From contig NZ_JASCIR010000038.1 of assembly GCF_029968095.1 (NCBI RefSeq), positions 1 through 39,999 of the forward strand: 39,999 nt of DNA, written 5' to 3'. Position numbers and translations under genes: made by a program. The notes beneath the pieces were generated by a model that was not told where the DNA came from, made no database searches, and saw nothing but the letters and a program-made list of their open reading frames with translations. This DNA comes from Streptomyces solicavernae. GTDB taxonomy: Bacteria; Actinomycetota; Actinomycetes; Streptomycetales; Streptomycetaceae. Of the stretch, positions 30,450 to 38,983 are shown in pieces. How positions within the stretch are numbered: the first letter of the stretch is position 1; each line of letters opens with the position of its first letter.

Positions 30450-30774
30450 CCGTGCTCCAACTCGTCTCGGGGTGCGGAACGAATGTGGGGGTGAGCGGGA
30501 CCGCACTGGGGCGGGGTGGTGCGCGGTGCGAAAGCGGGGTGGTGCGCGGTGCGAAAGCGGGGACGGACGGGGTGTGGGACGGGGTGGGACGGGGTGGGAC
30601 GGGGTGGGTTGTGCCGATCGCCTGATCTCTGTGGTGTCGCTGTGTCCGTTCGGTGTGTTCGGTGGTGGGAGTCGACAGTTTTCGCCCCGGCGTTCGATGC
30701 GGCTACTCACCGAAGTGACAATTTCGCGCTCACTTCCCGTGGCCGACTCATCACTTCGTGCGGGAATCCAGCAC
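30450..30774. other. Operon leader with direct repeats and G-rich tracts
   Basis: These 325 bases lie between the DUF3068 gene and the GT4 gene, both minus strand. They hold a 23-base direct repeat (30513-30535, 30536-30558), a G-tract array (30576-30610) and a sevenmer GAAGTGA/TCACTTC three times (30712-30718, 30730-30736, 30751-30757). The first two sevenmers form an inverted repeat with an 11-base spacer. On the minus strand TTGTCA at about 30716-30721 could be a -35 element. The region probably contains the operon promoter and its operator; nothing coding was seen. Confidence 0.55.
30513..30605. repeat. 23-bp direct repeat followed by 10-bp G-rich tandem repeat
   Basis: A 23-base unit beginning ggggtggtgcgcgg occurs twice head to tail at 30513-30558. 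It is followed by gggacggggt three times at 30576-30605. The plus strand carries more than four G-runs of three or four separated by one or two bases, a pattern able to fold as a G-quadruplex. Confidence 0.75.
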
Positions 30775-31734
30775 TCACTCCGACGGTTCGCCCGCCCCGC
30801 CCGGCCGCACCCGCCCCCGTACGACCATGACCGTGCCGACGGCCGCCAGGGCCAGGCCGAGGCCCGCGGCGCCCATCGGGACCGTCTCGCCGAGCAGCTT
30901 CAGACGGCCGCTGTCGGAGTCGGCGAGCGCCACCTGCGCCTTCTGCGTGGCCTCGGTGAACGCGATCTTCCGGCTGTCCAGGAGCACCACGGCGTCCTTG
31001 TCCGAGCCCGGCTTGCGCAGCGTCTTGCGGGGCCCGATCTGCGCGTACACGATCCGCCCGGTGCGCCGGTCGGCGACCAGCTCGATGCCGTGGTTCGTGT
31101 ACCACTCCTCGGCGAGGACCTGCTCGGCCTTCGACCCGACGAGCCGCCCCGGCACCTGCCGCGTCCCGGTCTGCGTGGCCTTCACGGTGCCGGTGAAGCG
31201 CAGCCCCTCGTAGCCCTGGATCTTCTTCGTGCCGCTGAACTTCAACGGCACGGTCGCCCCGAGGGTGCTGTCCCACCAGCGGTACGTGCGCTCCTCCACG
31301 TCGAACGGGAACTTCAGGTAGGCCTCGCCCTCGAAGTAGGGCTTCTCGCCGCAGCAGTGCACCGGCGCGTTGGTCTTCCGGTCGCTGACCCAGCGCTCGG
31401 TGGTCCACTGCAGCGAGTCGTGCGGGTCGGCCGCCGGCAGCGACTTGTCCGGGTCGACCGAGGTGGACACGTCCCAGACGGCGTGCTCCTCGGTGGAGTC
31501 GGCGACGTCGCCGCGCACCTGCCGGGTGACGGTGAGGTCGGCGCCCTCGACGGTCTCGACCTTGTCGGTGTCGAAGTAGGCGCCCTTGCCCGTCAGGACG
31601 GTGACCGTGTCGATGTCCAGGGGCGTGCGTTTGGCCCGCGGCTCCACGTACCAGGCGAGCAGCGGAGCGAGCACGAGCAGGAAGACGCCGACCCCCAGGA
31701 GGACCAGCGAGAGAGGCGAGGCGGTACGGCGCAT
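30775..31734 (-). CDS. DUF3068 / PorA-family envelope protein
   Basis: This 319-residue protein has an N-terminal membrane helix (LSLVLLGVGVFLLVLAPLLA), a large exported domain starting WYVEPRAKRTPLDIDTVTV, and a C-terminal helix (GAAGLGLALAAVGTVMVV) before a short basic tail. The build and opening match DUF3068, an actinobacterial family annotated as PorA-like with no proven function. A double Cys (VHCCGEKPYF) lies in the exported domain. ATG 31734 has GGAG nine bases upstream; the 5' leader is about 150 bases after a strong promoter at 31896-31925. It precedes the glycoconjugate operon by 325 bases on the same strand and may belong to the same system. Confidence 0.85.
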   Translation of the reverse strand: MRRTASPLSLVLLGVGVFLLVLAPLLAWYVEPRAKRTPLDIDTVTVLTGKGAYFDTDKVETVEGADLTVTRQVRGDVADSTEEHAVWDVSTSVDPDKSLPAADPHDSLQWTTERWVSDRKTNAPVHCCGEKPYFEGEAYLKFPFDVEERTYRWWDSTLGATVPLKFSGTKKIQGYEGLRFTGTVKATQTGTRQVPGRLVGSKAEQVLAEEWYTNHGIELVADRRTGRIVYAQIGPRKTLRKPGSDKDAVVLLDSRKIAFTEATQKAQVALADSDSGRLKLLGETVPMGAAGLGLALAAVGTVMVVRGRVRPGGAGEPSE

Positions 31735-31895
31735 CCGGGCACTCCAGGGAGTTCGGGAGGCCGCTCGACCGGCGCACGGGCGCGGCGGGAGCGGCACACG
31801 GGTGAAGGAGGCGCGAGCGGCCCACGGGAGGTGTGGGGCGGCTCACGAAGGCAGGGAGTCAGAGCGCAGGCGGCGGTCCCAGGTACTGGCCCGGG

Positions 31896-31925
31896 ACCGT
31901 AGGCCCACTCTTGACGCGCTGTCAA
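31896..31925 (-). promoter_or_regulatory. Promoter of the DUF3068 gene
   Basis: Read on the minus strand, TTGACA (31920-31925) and TACGGT (31896-31901) stand 18 bases apart, a near-consensus housekeeping promoter. The -35 is part of a palindrome TTGAC-N5-GTCAA at 31911-31925, which also offers TTGACG as a -35 to the plus strand, where the 50-residue peptide gene begins about 95 bases further on. Start of transcription would be near 31889. Confidence 0.65.
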
Positions 31926-32019
31926 TGGACCTGAACACTGGGCAGTCGCCGGACGGGGACCGGCGACGGGGAAGGGCCACGGCCCTGGGTGGTGTCGCCG
32001 ACAGAGAGGCTGACCTGCC

Positions 32020-32172
32020 ATGAACCGACTGCTCGCCGCGGCCCTGACCGCGCTCTGCGCCGCCGCGCTCGCCGTCGGCGCCGCCCTCGGCGTCGTCGCA
32101 CTCCTGGGCGCCACACCGGAGCAGCCCAACACACCCCTGATCAGCTACGAGCAGGCCCAGCAGGGACGTTGA
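32020..32172 (+). CDS. 50-residue single-helix membrane or secreted peptide
   Basis: The frame encodes MNRLLAAALTALCAAALAVG followed by more Ala/Val/Leu-rich sequence, then a polar tail TPEQPNTPLISYEQAQQGR. It has one membrane helix or uncleaved signal with a Cys that could be a lipobox-like site (TALC), though the Ala-Leu context is not a clear match. A gagagg site precedes ATG 32020 and the stop lies five bases before the regulator gene. It resembles DUF2613-type small actinobacterial membrane proteins in size only; I do not assign a family. Its close placement suggests cotranscription with the PucR-type gene. Confidence 0.65.
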   Translation: MNRLLAAALTALCAAALAVGAALGVVALLGATPEQPNTPLISYEQAQQGR

Positions 32173-32177
32173 CCACG

Positions 32178-33410
32178 ATGACCGCACGCTCCGCCTGGCG
32201 GGTGGTGCCGCGGCCGAAGATGACCCGGTTCGCCGCCCTGGCCCTGGACGAGGTGCCGCGCCTCGCCGACGACATCCTGCGCGAGATCCGCCGCGAGTAC
32301 CCCCACCTGCCCGTCGTCCTCAACGACTCCGGCGAACCGATGGCCCTGGTCGGCATCCGCCGCGCCCTTGAGGTCTTCGTCCAGCAGATCGCCCACACCG
32401 AGGACCGGCCCCGCTACCACCCGGAGGTGTTCCAGGAGTTCGGCCGCGGCGAGGGCCTGCACGGCCGCAGCCTGGACTCGCTCCAGGCCATCTACCGGCT
32501 CGGCGTCCGCCTCGCCTGGCGCCGCCTCGCCGAGATCGGCCAGCACGTCGAGATTCCGCCACCCGCCATGTACGAACTCGCCGAGGCGGGCTTCGAGTAT
32601 CTGGACGGCCTCGTCGACCAGTCCGTACGCGGCTACGCCGAAGCCGCGGCCCGCCAGGCCGGTGAACGGCTGCGCCTGCAGCGGAAGCTGATGGAGATCC
32701 TGCTCGTCGAGCATCGCACCGACCGCACCGACCCCGCCGAGGCCATCGCCGAGCGCGCCGCCCGCGTCGGCTGGGCGCTGCCCGAACGCGTCGCCGTCGG
32801 CGTGCTGCTCCGCCCCGCCCGGGAGGCCGTCGCGCCCGCCGTAGGCCCGGACGTGCTGCTCGACATGGAGGCCGAGCAGCCCCGCATGGTCGTCCCCGAG
32901 CCGGACGCGGCCGGCCGGGCCGAACTCCTGCGCCGGGCCATGACCGGCTGGGCCGGGGCGATCGGGCCGCCCGTGCCGCTCGTCGACGCCGCCAAGTCGC
33001 TGCGCTGGGCGAAGGCCGCGGTCCGGCTGATGGAGCGGGGGCTGCTTCCCGGCGGCGGGGTGCTGTTCTGCGCCGAGCACACCGAGGCCCTCGTCCTGCT
33101 GCAGCCCGAGGAGCTGATCAACGACCTGGCCCGGCGCATCCTCGCCCCCCTCGCCCGCTGTGGCCCCGCGCACGGCCGCCGCCTCGCCGAGACCCTGCTC
33201 GCCTGGCTGGAGACCCGCGGCGGTGCCCCGGAGGTCGCGGCCCGCCTCGGCGTCCACCCGCAGACGGTCCGCTACCGGCTGCGGCAGATCCGGGAGCTGT
33301 GGGGCGACGAGATCGACGACCCGGACCGCCGCTTCGAACTGGAACTGGTCCTCCGCGCCCAACGCCTCAGAGGCGGCATCTCCCGCCCACGCGCGGAAGG
33401 CGCCGCATAA
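32178..33410 (+). CDS. PucR-type (CdaR-like) transcriptional regulator
   Basis: This 410-residue cytosolic protein ends in the PucR-type helix-turn-helix: EVAARLGVHPQTVRYRLRQI followed by RELWGDEIDDPDRRFELEL. The central part (around MEILLVEHRTDRTDPAEAIA) and an N-terminal helical domain (residues 1-150) match Streptomyces members of the FasR/PucR group, some of which control fatty acid or purine genes. No fab genes lie near, so its target is not known. The ATG 32178 follows the small peptide gene by five bases; GGGACG before it is a modest ribosome binding site. Confidence 0.87.
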   Translation: MTARSAWRVVPRPKMTRFAALALDEVPRLADDILREIRREYPHLPVVLNDSGEPMALVGIRRALEVFVQQIAHTEDRPRYHPEVFQEFGRGEGLHGRSLDSLQAIYRLGVRLAWRRLAEIGQHVEIPPPAMYELAEAGFEYLDGLVDQSVRGYAEAAARQAGERLRLQRKLMEILLVEHRTDRTDPAEAIAERAARVGWALPERVAVGVLLRPAREAVAPAVGPDVLLDMEAEQPRMVVPEPDAAGRAELLRRAMTGWAGAIGPPVPLVDAAKSLRWAKAAVRLMERGLLPGGGVLFCAEHTEALVLLQPEELINDLARRILAPLARCGPAHGRRLAETLLAWLETRGGAPEVAARLGVHPQTVRYRLRQIRELWGDEIDDPDRRFELELVLRAQRLRGGISRPRAEGAA

Positions 33411-33478
33411 GACTCGGCACACAACCTTCACGCCACCTGCCTCCACCGTTACGGGAGCCCTTCTAGCGTCCCTGACCT

Positions 33479-34159
33479 ATGGACTACTGCCACCCCTGCC
33501 GCAGACACCTCAACGGCGCCCTCGCCTGCCCCGGCTGCGGCACGCCCGCCGAGGCCTGCCGTCGGTACGCCGAGGAGATCGCGGCGGCCGAGGCGGTGGC
33601 AGCCGGTACCGCCGAGCCCCACCGGGACGAGCCGGGCGAGCCCCGCCGCTCGCGCCGCGCCGCGGGTCGCGCCCGCCGCCGGGACACCGAGCGGCGCCGC
33701 CGGCGTACCCGCGCACTCGTCGTCGGGGCCGGGTTCCTGCTGGTCGCGGGCGGTGTGGGCGCGGCTAAGCTGGGCGGCGACGGCGAGCCCGAGGACCGCG
33801 CGGCCCCGGCCCGGCCGGACGCCCCGGAGGGTACGGACGTGGTCCACCCCACCCAGACGGCAGCGGAGACCGGCCGGGCCGACCGCGGTGACCGCGAGCC
33901 GTCGAGCCCGGCACCGGCGACGCCGGACGCGCCGACGCCGACGCCCACGGAGGCGGCCCCGAAGAAGTCCGGCAACCCGGACAGGGCCACCGAGTCCCCG
34001 GACGGGCAGCCGAGTTCACGCACGCCGAGCTCGCAACGCCCGCCGGCCCAGCGCCCCACACCGCCGCCCCGGACGCGGCCGGCGGACCCGGACCCGGAAA
34101 CGACGCCGGAGCCGACGCCGTCGGAGAGCTGCGACAGGTTCCTCTGGTGGTGCACATGA
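33479..34159 (+). CDS. Membrane protein with N-terminal zinc ribbon and Pro-rich exported tail
   Basis: This 226-residue protein starts MDYCHPCRRHLNGALACPGC, a four-Cys zinc-ribbon pattern (CxxC, nine residues, CxxC). A very basic stretch follows (RRSRRAAGRARRRDTERRRR), then one membrane helix (ALVVGAGFLLVAGGVGAA), then about 115 Pro/Thr/Ser-rich residues ending CDRFLWWCT. This puts the ribbon in the cytoplasm and the Pro-rich tail outside, where the two terminal Cys could form a disulfide loop. It is a type seen in Streptomyces without known function. The ATG lacks a ribosome binding site; tagcgt nine bases upstream could be a -10 element of a leaderless mRNA. Confidence 0.75.
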   Translation: MDYCHPCRRHLNGALACPGCGTPAEACRRYAEEIAAAEAVAAGTAEPHRDEPGEPRRSRRAAGRARRRDTERRRRRTRALVVGAGFLLVAGGVGAAKLGGDGEPEDRAAPARPDAPEGTDVVHPTQTAAETGRADRGDREPSSPAPATPDAPTPTPTEAAPKKSGNPDRATESPDGQPSSRTPSSQRPPAQRPTPPPRTRPADPDPETTPEPTPSESCDRFLWWCT

Positions 34160-34207
34160 GCCGCCCGTCCGGGGGCACCTCCCGGCCGGAGGCCGGGAGG
34201 GTGTGAG

Positions 34208-34261
34208 GACGAGGCCGCAGTCCGGCAACGGAGCGACGAGGCCGCAGGCAAGCAACGGAGC
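34208..34261. repeat. 27-bp direct repeat pair
   Basis: Two adjacent copies of a 27-base unit beginning gacgaggccgcag and ending gcaacggagc (34208-34234 and 34235-34261) differ at three or so bases. They fill the gap between the zinc-ribbon gene's stop and the terminator hairpin. Confidence 0.8.
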
Positions 34262-34265
34262 GGGG

Positions 34266-34285
34266 TCCGGGGCGGCAGCCCCGGA
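34266..34285. terminator. Bidirectional hairpin between convergent genes
   Basis: A perfect 8-bp stem (tccggggc and its complement gccccgga) with a ggca loop lies between the plus-strand zinc-ribbon gene and the minus-strand MarR gene, eight bases before the MarR stop. It suits both transcripts. Confidence 0.7.
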
Positions 34286-34292
34286 AGGGCGC

Positions 34293-34748
34293 TCACTGTT
34301 CCAGCATCAGCCGCAGCAGATCCCGCAGGGAAACCCGCTCGTCCCGCGACAGCGCCCCCAACGGCTCGCGCGCGAAATCGTCAAGCCCGTCCCGCAGTTC
34401 ACGCGCGGTCCGGGCCCCCTCCTCCGTGGGCGCGGCCAGCTTCACGCGCCGGTCGGCCGGGTCGGGGCGGCGTTCGACGAGGCCCCGGGACTCCAGGCGG
34501 TCCACGATGCCCGTGACGTTGGACGGCTCGCACTTCAGCTTCTGCGCGATCCGCCGCATCGGCATCGGTTCGAGCGAGAGCAGCCCGAGGACCCGCGCCT
34601 GGGCGCCGGTCAGGGCGTGCCTGCTCGCGGCCCGCTCGTACTCGTCGTGGTAGCGGTTCACCACGGAGCCGATCAGCTCGACGACCTCCAGGGTCAGCGG
34701 GTCGGTGCAGGACGTGCGGGATCTGGCCATGTGCACCAGCGTACCCAT
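34293..34748 (-). CDS. MarR-family transcriptional regulator
   Basis: This 151-residue protein has the winged-helix MarR fold: HALTGAQARVLGLLSLE, the recognition helix MRRIAQKLKCEPSNVTGIVD, and the wing RLESRGLVERRPDPADRRVK. MarR proteins repress adjacent divergent genes and release DNA on binding phenolics or on thiol oxidation. Cys residues lie near the N-terminus (RSRTSCTDP) and in the recognition region (LKCEPS). The first could make it an OhrR-like peroxide sensor, as the divergent operon carries ohr, but its position is not the standard OhrR motif. The start may be ATG 34748 or ATG 34730; neither has a strong ribosome binding site. Confidence 0.87.
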   Translation of the reverse strand: MGTLVHMARSRTSCTDPLTLEVVELIGSVVNRYHDEYERAASRHALTGAQARVLGLLSLEPMPMRRIAQKLKCEPSNVTGIVDRLESRGLVERRPDPADRRVKLAAPTEEGARTARELRDGLDDFAREPLGALSRDERVSLRDLLRLMLEQ

Positions 34749-34839
34749 TTACTTGACAACATGAAATATCCAGGAGCATGGTTGTTTCACGTTCTGAAGC
34801 ATTTCTGAAGTGACTGAGAAGTCTCAGGAGGCCGCACCC
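34749..34839. promoter_or_regulatory. Divergent promoter/operator of MarR and oxidoreductase genes
   Basis: On the plus strand a perfect TTGACA (34753-34758) is followed after 18 bases by catggt, giving a promoter for the oxidoreductase-ohr genes. An inverted repeat TGAAA (34762-34766) and TTTCA (34785-34789) flanks the spacer and -10 and could be the MarR operator. The stretch is clearly more AT-rich than the surrounding genes. AGGAGG of the oxidoreductase gene is near 34826-34831. Confidence 0.5.
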
Positions 34840-35859
34840 ATGTCGTCACTGCCGTCCACCGCCCGCGCCTGGCACCTCGTCGCCCGCCCCCACGGCTGGC
34901 CGAAGGACGCCGACTTCGAGCTCCGCGAGCTGCCGCTGGCCGCCCCGGCCGAGGGCCGCATCCTGGTGAAGAACCTGCACTACTCCGTCGACCCGTACAT
35001 GCGCGGCCGCATGAACGACGTGAAGTCGTACGTCGCGCCCTTCCAGCTGGACCAGCCCCTGGACGGCGGCGCGGTCGGCGAGGTCGTCGCCTCGAACGAC
35101 CCGGGCTTCGCGGTCGGCGACCACGTCCTGCACGGCCTGGGCTGGCGTGACTACGCCGACGTACCGGCGGGGCACGCCAAGAAGGTCGACGGCTCGCTCG
35201 CCCCGCTCTCCGCCTACCTCGGCGTCCTCGGCATGCCGGGCCTCACCGCGTACGCGGGGCTCCTGGAGGTCGCCTCCTTCAAGGAGGGCGACGCGGTGTT
35301 CGTGTCCGGCGCCGCCGGTGCCGTGGGCAGCCAGGTCGGCCAGATCGCCCGCATCAAGGGCGCGTCCCGGGTCATCGGCTCGGCCGGATCCGACGACAAG
35401 GTCAAGCTCCTCACCGAGGAGTACGGCTTCGACGCGGCCTTCAACTACAAGAAGGGCCCGGTCGCCGAGCAGCTGAAGGAGGCCGCGCCCGACGGCATCG
35501 ACGTCTACTTCGACAACGTCGGCGGCGACCACCTGGAGGCCGCCATCAGCCGCCTCAACCCGCACGGCCGCGTCACCGTCTGCGGCATGATCGCCGGCTA
35601 CAACGACACCGAGCCGGCGCCCGGCCCCCGCAACATGATGATGATCATCGGCAAGCGGCTGCGGCTCCAGGGCATGCTCGTCAACGACCACCAGGCCCTT
35701 CAGCCCCGGTTCGTCCAGGACGTGGCCGCCTGGATCGCGTCCGGCGAGCTCAAGTACAACGAGACGTTCGTCGACGGCATCGAGAACGGCGTGGACGCGT
35801 TCCTCGGCGTCCTGCGCGGCGACAACACCGGAAAGATGGTCGTCAACCCGACCCGTTAA
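34840..35859 (+). CDS. Zinc-independent NADPH-dependent oxidoreductase, MDR family (PTGR/CurA type)
   Basis: This 339-residue enzyme belongs to the medium-chain reductases of the prostaglandin reductase/leukotriene B4 dehydrogenase branch. The N-terminal domain has YSVDPYMRGRMNDVKSY, the nucleotide-binding Rossmann motif is VSGAAGAVGSQVGQIA, and DVYFDNVGGDHLEAAI is a family signature. These enzymes reduce activated double bonds of enals, enones or quinones with NADPH in the cytosol. ATG 34840 has AGGAGG about ten bases upstream. The gene is divergent from marR and 73 bases upstream of ohr, so the pair may serve detoxification of oxidised lipids and their aldehydes. Confidence 0.92.
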   Translation: MSSLPSTARAWHLVARPHGWPKDADFELRELPLAAPAEGRILVKNLHYSVDPYMRGRMNDVKSYVAPFQLDQPLDGGAVGEVVASNDPGFAVGDHVLHGLGWRDYADVPAGHAKKVDGSLAPLSAYLGVLGMPGLTAYAGLLEVASFKEGDAVFVSGAAGAVGSQVGQIARIKGASRVIGSAGSDDKVKLLTEEYGFDAAFNYKKGPVAEQLKEAAPDGIDVYFDNVGGDHLEAAISRLNPHGRVTVCGMIAGYNDTEPAPGPRNMMMIIGKRLRLQGMLVNDHQALQPRFVQDVAAWIASGELKYNETFVDGIENGVDAFLGVLRGDNTGKMVVNPTR

Positions 35860-35932
35860 GGTGCACGCAGTGACCGTTTCCGGGTCGTGGGCGCGAGCCC
35901 GGTTCGGCGCAACCATGGAGGAAAAGCAGCTA

Positions 35933-36364
<432 letters not shown>

Positions 36365-36406
36365 CGGCACGCCGCACAGGCACCTCGCACAGGCACCCCG
36401 CACGGC

Positions 36407-36445
36407 CCGAGGGCCGCGCTCCGCCCGCCGGAGTGCGGCCCTCGG
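36407..36445. terminator. Strong bidirectional hairpin between ohr and M14 peptidase genes
   Basis: Arms 36407-36417 and 36435-36445 pair perfectly (11 bp), and inside them ctccg and cggag pair again across a five-base loop, giving about 17 bp with one G-T pair. The element lies between convergent genes and suits both. Confidence 0.8.
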
Positions 36446-36459
36446 CGCATATCCCGGGG

Positions 36460-38808
36460 TCAGCCGGTCAGCGCCCGCCCGACCTGCGGGAACAGCCCCT
36501 TCGGATGCGCCCGGAACATCGGCTCCGTACCGAAGAGCACCACCTCCGCACCGCCCGCGCGCCCGCTCACCACGGCCGCCCGGCCCGCCGCGTCCTCGGG
36601 ACCACCCCTGCCGTCCCCGGCCACCCGCCAGTGCCCGGAGACCAGCGGGTTCCCCGTCGCGTACGACTGCTCGACGCGGACCCCCGAACCGAGGCCCGTG
36701 AACCACAGCGGCGAGTACACGAAGCTGTGTGCCGGGGCACCCTCGGTGAGCGGGCCCTCGTTCCGCACCCGGACCACGCCGTTGGCCGCCCCGTTGCCCT
36801 CGACCGCCGTCACGTCAAGCAGCTTCGCCGAGGCGTTGAACGCGGCACCCTGCGCGCCGCGCGCGACGACCCGGCCGCCGTCCGCGAGGAAACGGTCGAG
36901 CGCCTTCCGCGCGGCGGCGTTCAGCTTGCCGTGGTCGAGCCCCGCGGACACGAACAGGACGTCCGTGTCCTCCCAGTCGAAGCCGTCGTTGAGGGCCCCC
37001 GTCGACACCGGCGTCACGTCGAACCGCATCTCCCGCAGCGCGAACAGCTCGCCCGAAGTGGCCGCAGCCGCGACCTTCGTACGGTGCCGCTCCTCGGCCG
37101 CCGCGACCGCCTCGGGATCCGGAGCGGCCGGGGCGGCGCTCCGCACCGGCGTGCGCCGCACGTCCAGGTCCGTGCCCTCCGGCACCGCCCGCACCTCCGC
37201 GCCCCACAGCAGCCCGAGGCTCCAGCCGGAGATGTCGTACATCGTCGACACCTTGTCGCTGATGTCCCGGCCGTCCGCGAGCAGCACGTTCGCCATGCCC
37301 CGCTTCGACTGGTGCAGGTCCACCACGTACGAACCGGCCGGGTACGCGCGCCCCGCGAGCCGGAACGCGTGGCTCGCGCGCTCCACCCGCACGTCGTTGG
37401 CGAGCAGATGGTTCACCAGACGGGCGGCGGCAGCGCCCCGCGCCGGGATGACGTACGCGCGCGGGAACTCCGTGGTGTAGACGTCCTCCGGACCGATGCC
37501 CGGCACGCCCGGCACCGTCTCCTCGGAGACCTCCACCTGCCGCTCGCCCGCGTCCGCCCGCCGGAACGTCTCGATCTGGTCGGCGATCAGCGAACCGCGC
37601 CGCTCGCGCGCGAAGTCGAGGGTCGCGCGCATCGCCGCGCCCGCGATGTCCACGTTGATCGCGGAACGGCGGCGCAGCTCGGCCACCGGCAGCTCGTCGT
37701 ACTCGTCGTTGTTCACGGCCATCGGGAACTCGATGGTGTGCGAGGCGACAGCGCCGTGGAACGGCATGTACTGCGGCGTGAAGACCGGCGGCCAGTCGTC
37801 CCAGCCCTCCTCCTGGTCCCGGAACGGGATCACGGCGGGCTTCACCCCGTCCTTCCCCTCCGTGTAGCCGAGGCCGTTGACGGCCTTCTCCATGCCGAGG
37901 GCGTTGGCGTACGTGTTCTTGAGGAACAGGTCGTACTCGTAGTTCTCGCCGTGCGGGGGAGTGGTCGGCTCGATCAGGGTGCCGTTGACGTACCCGTGCA
38001 GATCGATCATCACCGCGGGCTGTTTGTCGATGGCGATCTGCCGTATCGCGCGCGTCTCCGGCTGGGAGGCGGTGACGAAGTCACGGTTCAGGTCGAAGCC
38101 GTTGCCGTTGGCGCGGGTCCCGGCGATCCGGCCGTCCGGGTTGGCCGTGACGTTGAAGTACAGCCGCGAGCTGTCGAGCAGCTCCTCGGTCTTCTCGCTC
38201 TTCGACGTGGCGAGTTCCTCGATGAGCCCGAGGGCGGCGTCGGTGCCCTCCCACTCGTTGCCGTGGATGTTGTTGTTGACGAACACCGGGGTCTTGTAAC
38301 GGGCCTTGATCCGCGGGTCCTTCGCGGCCCGCGCGGGCGCCCGCTCGATCAACTCCCGCATCCGCTTCTGCTCCCGCGCCGCTCGCGCCGACTCCGGCGA
38401 GGTCACGGTGACCAGATACAGCGGGTGCCCCTGCGCGGACTTCCCGGCGATCTCCACGCTCACCCGGTCGCCCAGCTCCTGCAGCTCGTTCAGCTTCGGC
38501 GCGATCGCGTGGTACGGGGTCAGGCCCAGCTTGACCGACTTGTCGCCGGGGTTCTCCGGCTGGGCGGGAAGCACCTGCTCGCGCGGGTAGCCGCCGGTGC
38601 GGGTGGACAGCGCCGACTGCGTGTCCCGCAGGGCGCGTTCGGCCGCCGACGCGGGCGCCTTCGCGGCCCGCTCGCCGGCGGACGCCCCGCTGTCCCGTAC
38701 GGCTCCTGCGGCAGGCCCGCCGGGGTCGGCGCTCGCCCCGAACGGCGCGAGCAGCACGGCGCTCGTCGCGGTGGCCAGGGTGACGAGGACGGGTCTTGGT
38801 ATGCGCAC
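36460..38808 (-). CDS. Secreted M14-family zinc carboxypeptidase
   Basis: This 782-residue precursor has a signal peptide (VLVTLATATSAVLLAPFG, A-S-A type site near residue 27) and an M14 catalytic domain at about residues 95-430. Zinc ligands and active-site residues are visible: His182 and Glu185 in NNIHGNEWEG, the substrate-binding ANPDGR and FDLNRDF motifs, His271 in IDLHGYV and the catalytic Glu360 in SHTIEFP. M14 enzymes remove C-terminal residues from peptides or cleave peptidoglycan stems; specificity is not clear. A further domain of about 300 residues follows, with a segment (DVLFVSAGLDHGKLNAAA) like a glutamine-amidotransferase-type fold common in long Streptomyces M14 proteins. GTG 38808 has GGAGG about six bases upstream. 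Confidence 0.9.
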   Translation of the reverse strand: MRIPRPVLVTLATATSAVLLAPFGASADPGGPAAGAVRDSGASAGERAAKAPASAAERALRDTQSALSTRTGGYPREQVLPAQPENPGDKSVKLGLTPYHAIAPKLNELQELGDRVSVEIAGKSAQGHPLYLVTVTSPESARAAREQKRMRELIERAPARAAKDPRIKARYKTPVFVNNNIHGNEWEGTDAALGLIEELATSKSEKTEELLDSSRLYFNVTANPDGRIAGTRANGNGFDLNRDFVTASQPETRAIRQIAIDKQPAVMIDLHGYVNGTLIEPTTPPHGENYEYDLFLKNTYANALGMEKAVNGLGYTEGKDGVKPAVIPFRDQEEGWDDWPPVFTPQYMPFHGAVASHTIEFPMAVNNDEYDELPVAELRRRSAINVDIAGAAMRATLDFARERRGSLIADQIETFRRADAGERQVEVSEETVPGVPGIGPEDVYTTEFPRAYVIPARGAAAARLVNHLLANDVRVERASHAFRLAGRAYPAGSYVVDLHQSKRGMANVLLADGRDISDKVSTMYDISGWSLGLLWGAEVRAVPEGTDLDVRRTPVRSAAPAAPDPEAVAAAEERHRTKVAAAATSGELFALREMRFDVTPVSTGALNDGFDWEDTDVLFVSAGLDHGKLNAAARKALDRFLADGGRVVARGAQGAAFNASAKLLDVTAVEGNGAANGVVRVRNEGPLTEGAPAHSFVYSPLWFTGLGSGVRVEQSYATGNPLVSGHWRVAGDGRGGPEDAAGRAAVVSGRAGGAEVVLFGTEPMFRAHPKGLFPQVGRALTG

Positions 38809-38970
38809 GCGTACCTCCGGAAGACGGGTACGAGAGGTCTACCGGACCAACTCCTCGCCAACAAGAGGTACTTGGCCGCCGTGACCGCACGTTGCCCGCC
38901 TCGGCCCTGCCCCGGACCCGCCCCGGCCCCGGCCGCGCCCCGCCCCGGCAGGGGCTTGCGGGGCGCTCGA

Positions 38971-38983
38971 TAGGGTGTGCGGT
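38971..38983 (+). promoter_or_regulatory. Candidate -10 element, leaderless EI24 mRNA
   Basis: The hexamer tagggt (38971-38976) matches TAnnnT and stands seven bases before the ATG at 38984, with no ribosome binding site between. It lies in the 175-base divergent gap to the M14 peptidase gene. Confidence 0.45.

Noticed and set aside
30513..30605. CRISPR-like array
   Set aside because: The repeats are directly adjacent without spacers and no cas genes are present.
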